This document shows, one piece after another, positions 63,365 through 64,000 of a stretch of 64,000 nucleotides of DNA. The notes under the pieces are model-generated. The model had not been told where the DNA came from and did not search any database. It worked only from the letters and a program-made list of their open reading frames with translations. Where the stretch lies: contig OZ020270.1 of NCBI GenBank assembly GCA_963971225.1, positions 2,976,001-3,040,000 on the forward strand, in the 5' to 3' direction. The stretch comes from Melieria omissa (taxonomy: Eukaryota; Arthropoda; Insecta; Diptera; Ulidiidae). The position numbers and the translations under genes were made by a program. Every line of letters begins with the position of its first letter. Positions within the stretch are counted from its first letter, which is position 1.

Positions 63365-63861
63365 TTTAAGTATTAGTTTAGTTTAATATTAGTATTTATT
63401 TATTAGTAATTTAATAGTATTATCATTATATTATTTCTAGTTTATTTTTATTTTAGTTATTAAAGTTATCTATTATATAAATAAGTATTTTTAAGTATTT
63501 ATATAAAACTTATCATTAAAATATAATTAATAATTTATTTCAATGTTTACTGTAAATATTTATTTCTAATCAATTTATATTAATGTTAATTAGAAATATA
63601 ATTTGTAAATAAATAATTAAATTTGGAAAAATAATTACAAATCAAAAAGTAAAACCAGCGTGTTTTTACTGTCAGCAAACATGTATATCAGTATGCGACA
63701 AACACGCATATTTTCACCAAAAACAAACGAGACAGCTATACATTTTTTGCGTTCTAAAATGTCAACATTGCATGCGTGGGAGTGAGACAGACTGAGTGAC
63801 AGCAATAATAGGAGTAAACGACATAGCTATACATTTTAAATACGTAAAACAACAGGTGTAA
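63365..63861. other. AT-rich 3' flank of the DUF4806 gene
   Basis: Very AT-rich (TTAGTTTAATATTAG-like) to about 63650, then ACACGCATATTTTC and GACAGCTATACATTTT repeated twice (63731, 63821). Within the CCCTACAAG element; no gene. Confidence 0.55.
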
Positions 63862-64000
63862 GAATGAAAAAGGAAATCACACGTATACATGAGTTTCTAT
63901 CATTTTTGTTAACTGGCCTGTAGAAAAATGATAGAAACTTTGTTCCGAGTGCTGACCGATATTTCTATCAGGCCTGACTATCAAATGACCGGTCATATGA

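Larger units (their letters stand above)
59962..64000 (+). mobile_element. CCCTACAAG-family element, gene-bearing copy, runs past the window end
   Basis: Left end CCCTACAAGAACTGCCTGAC at 59962 preceded by TA. The left-end sequence continues at 60944 (AATTTTCAGATTTACTAATAC) after the nested copy, in register with the complete 514-bp element. The right-end motifs start at about 63862 (CACACGTATACATGAG, GTGCTGACCGA, GACCGGTCATATGA) and reach the last base of the window; the terminal CTTGTAGGG should lie just beyond. At least 4.0 kb, with one spliced gene inside. This is the only copy here that could be autonomous or encode a regulator. Confidence 0.78.

Overview
The window is a dense nest of transposable elements from an insect genome. 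The best guess is a cyclorrhaphan fly, probably a tephritid: the repertoire (mariners, Transib, Ty3/gypsy, I- and Jockey-type LINEs), the tRNA-derived SINE core and the AT-rich, intron-bearing gene style all fit. This is inference; no host gene with a clear function was found.

Layout. (1) 1-2318: the 3' end of an I-clade LINE, cut by a deleted mariner, then a tRNA-derived SINE. (2) 2315-25610: a very large inverted duplication. Arms of about 8 kb (2315-10774 and 17475-25610) flank a spacer. The arms hold a PIF/Harbinger fragment, a 270-bp tandem repeat, a hairpin element, pieces of a TIR family ending in CCCTACAAG, an LTR relic, a BED-finger ORF and tRNA-like sequences. A Transib-like element (8904-10517) sits only in the left arm and an intact DD37E transposon (18313-19616) only in the right, so these are two real copies. 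The spacer holds a young Ty3/gypsy element (10958-17092) with a TTAA MITE inside it. (3) 25617-27390: a third, direct copy of part of the arm. (4) 27400-29540: a broken DUF4806-type gene and a TIR element. (5) 29543-35567: a complete Ty3/gypsy on the minus strand whose Gag starts with a SAP-like domain. (6) 35573-44978: nested Tigger/pogo-like, Tc1-like and TTAA elements, two LINEs, a SINE and a complete 514-bp CCCTACAAG element. (7) 45259-51280: relic of a Myb/SANT-like gene, split by an almost intact 4.4-kb Transib (RAG1-related transposase, CACAGTG ends, CAGCG target duplication) and by a TTAA MITE. (8) 51470-54350: a deleted mariner and a palindromic Tc1-like element. (9) about 55600-59958: a degraded I-clade LINE. 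(10) 59962 to beyond the window end: a CCCTACAAG element large enough to be the source of the family. It carries a seven-exon gene whose splice phases all agree, joining a transposase-like N-terminus to a DUF4806 C-terminus.

The most unusual parts are the CCCTACAAG family with its gene-bearing copy, the Transib with V(D)J-signal-like ends, and the giant inverted duplication. Most protein genes are parasitic. The elements that look intact enough to have moved recently are the two Ty3 elements, the DD37E transposon and perhaps the CCCTACAAG element.
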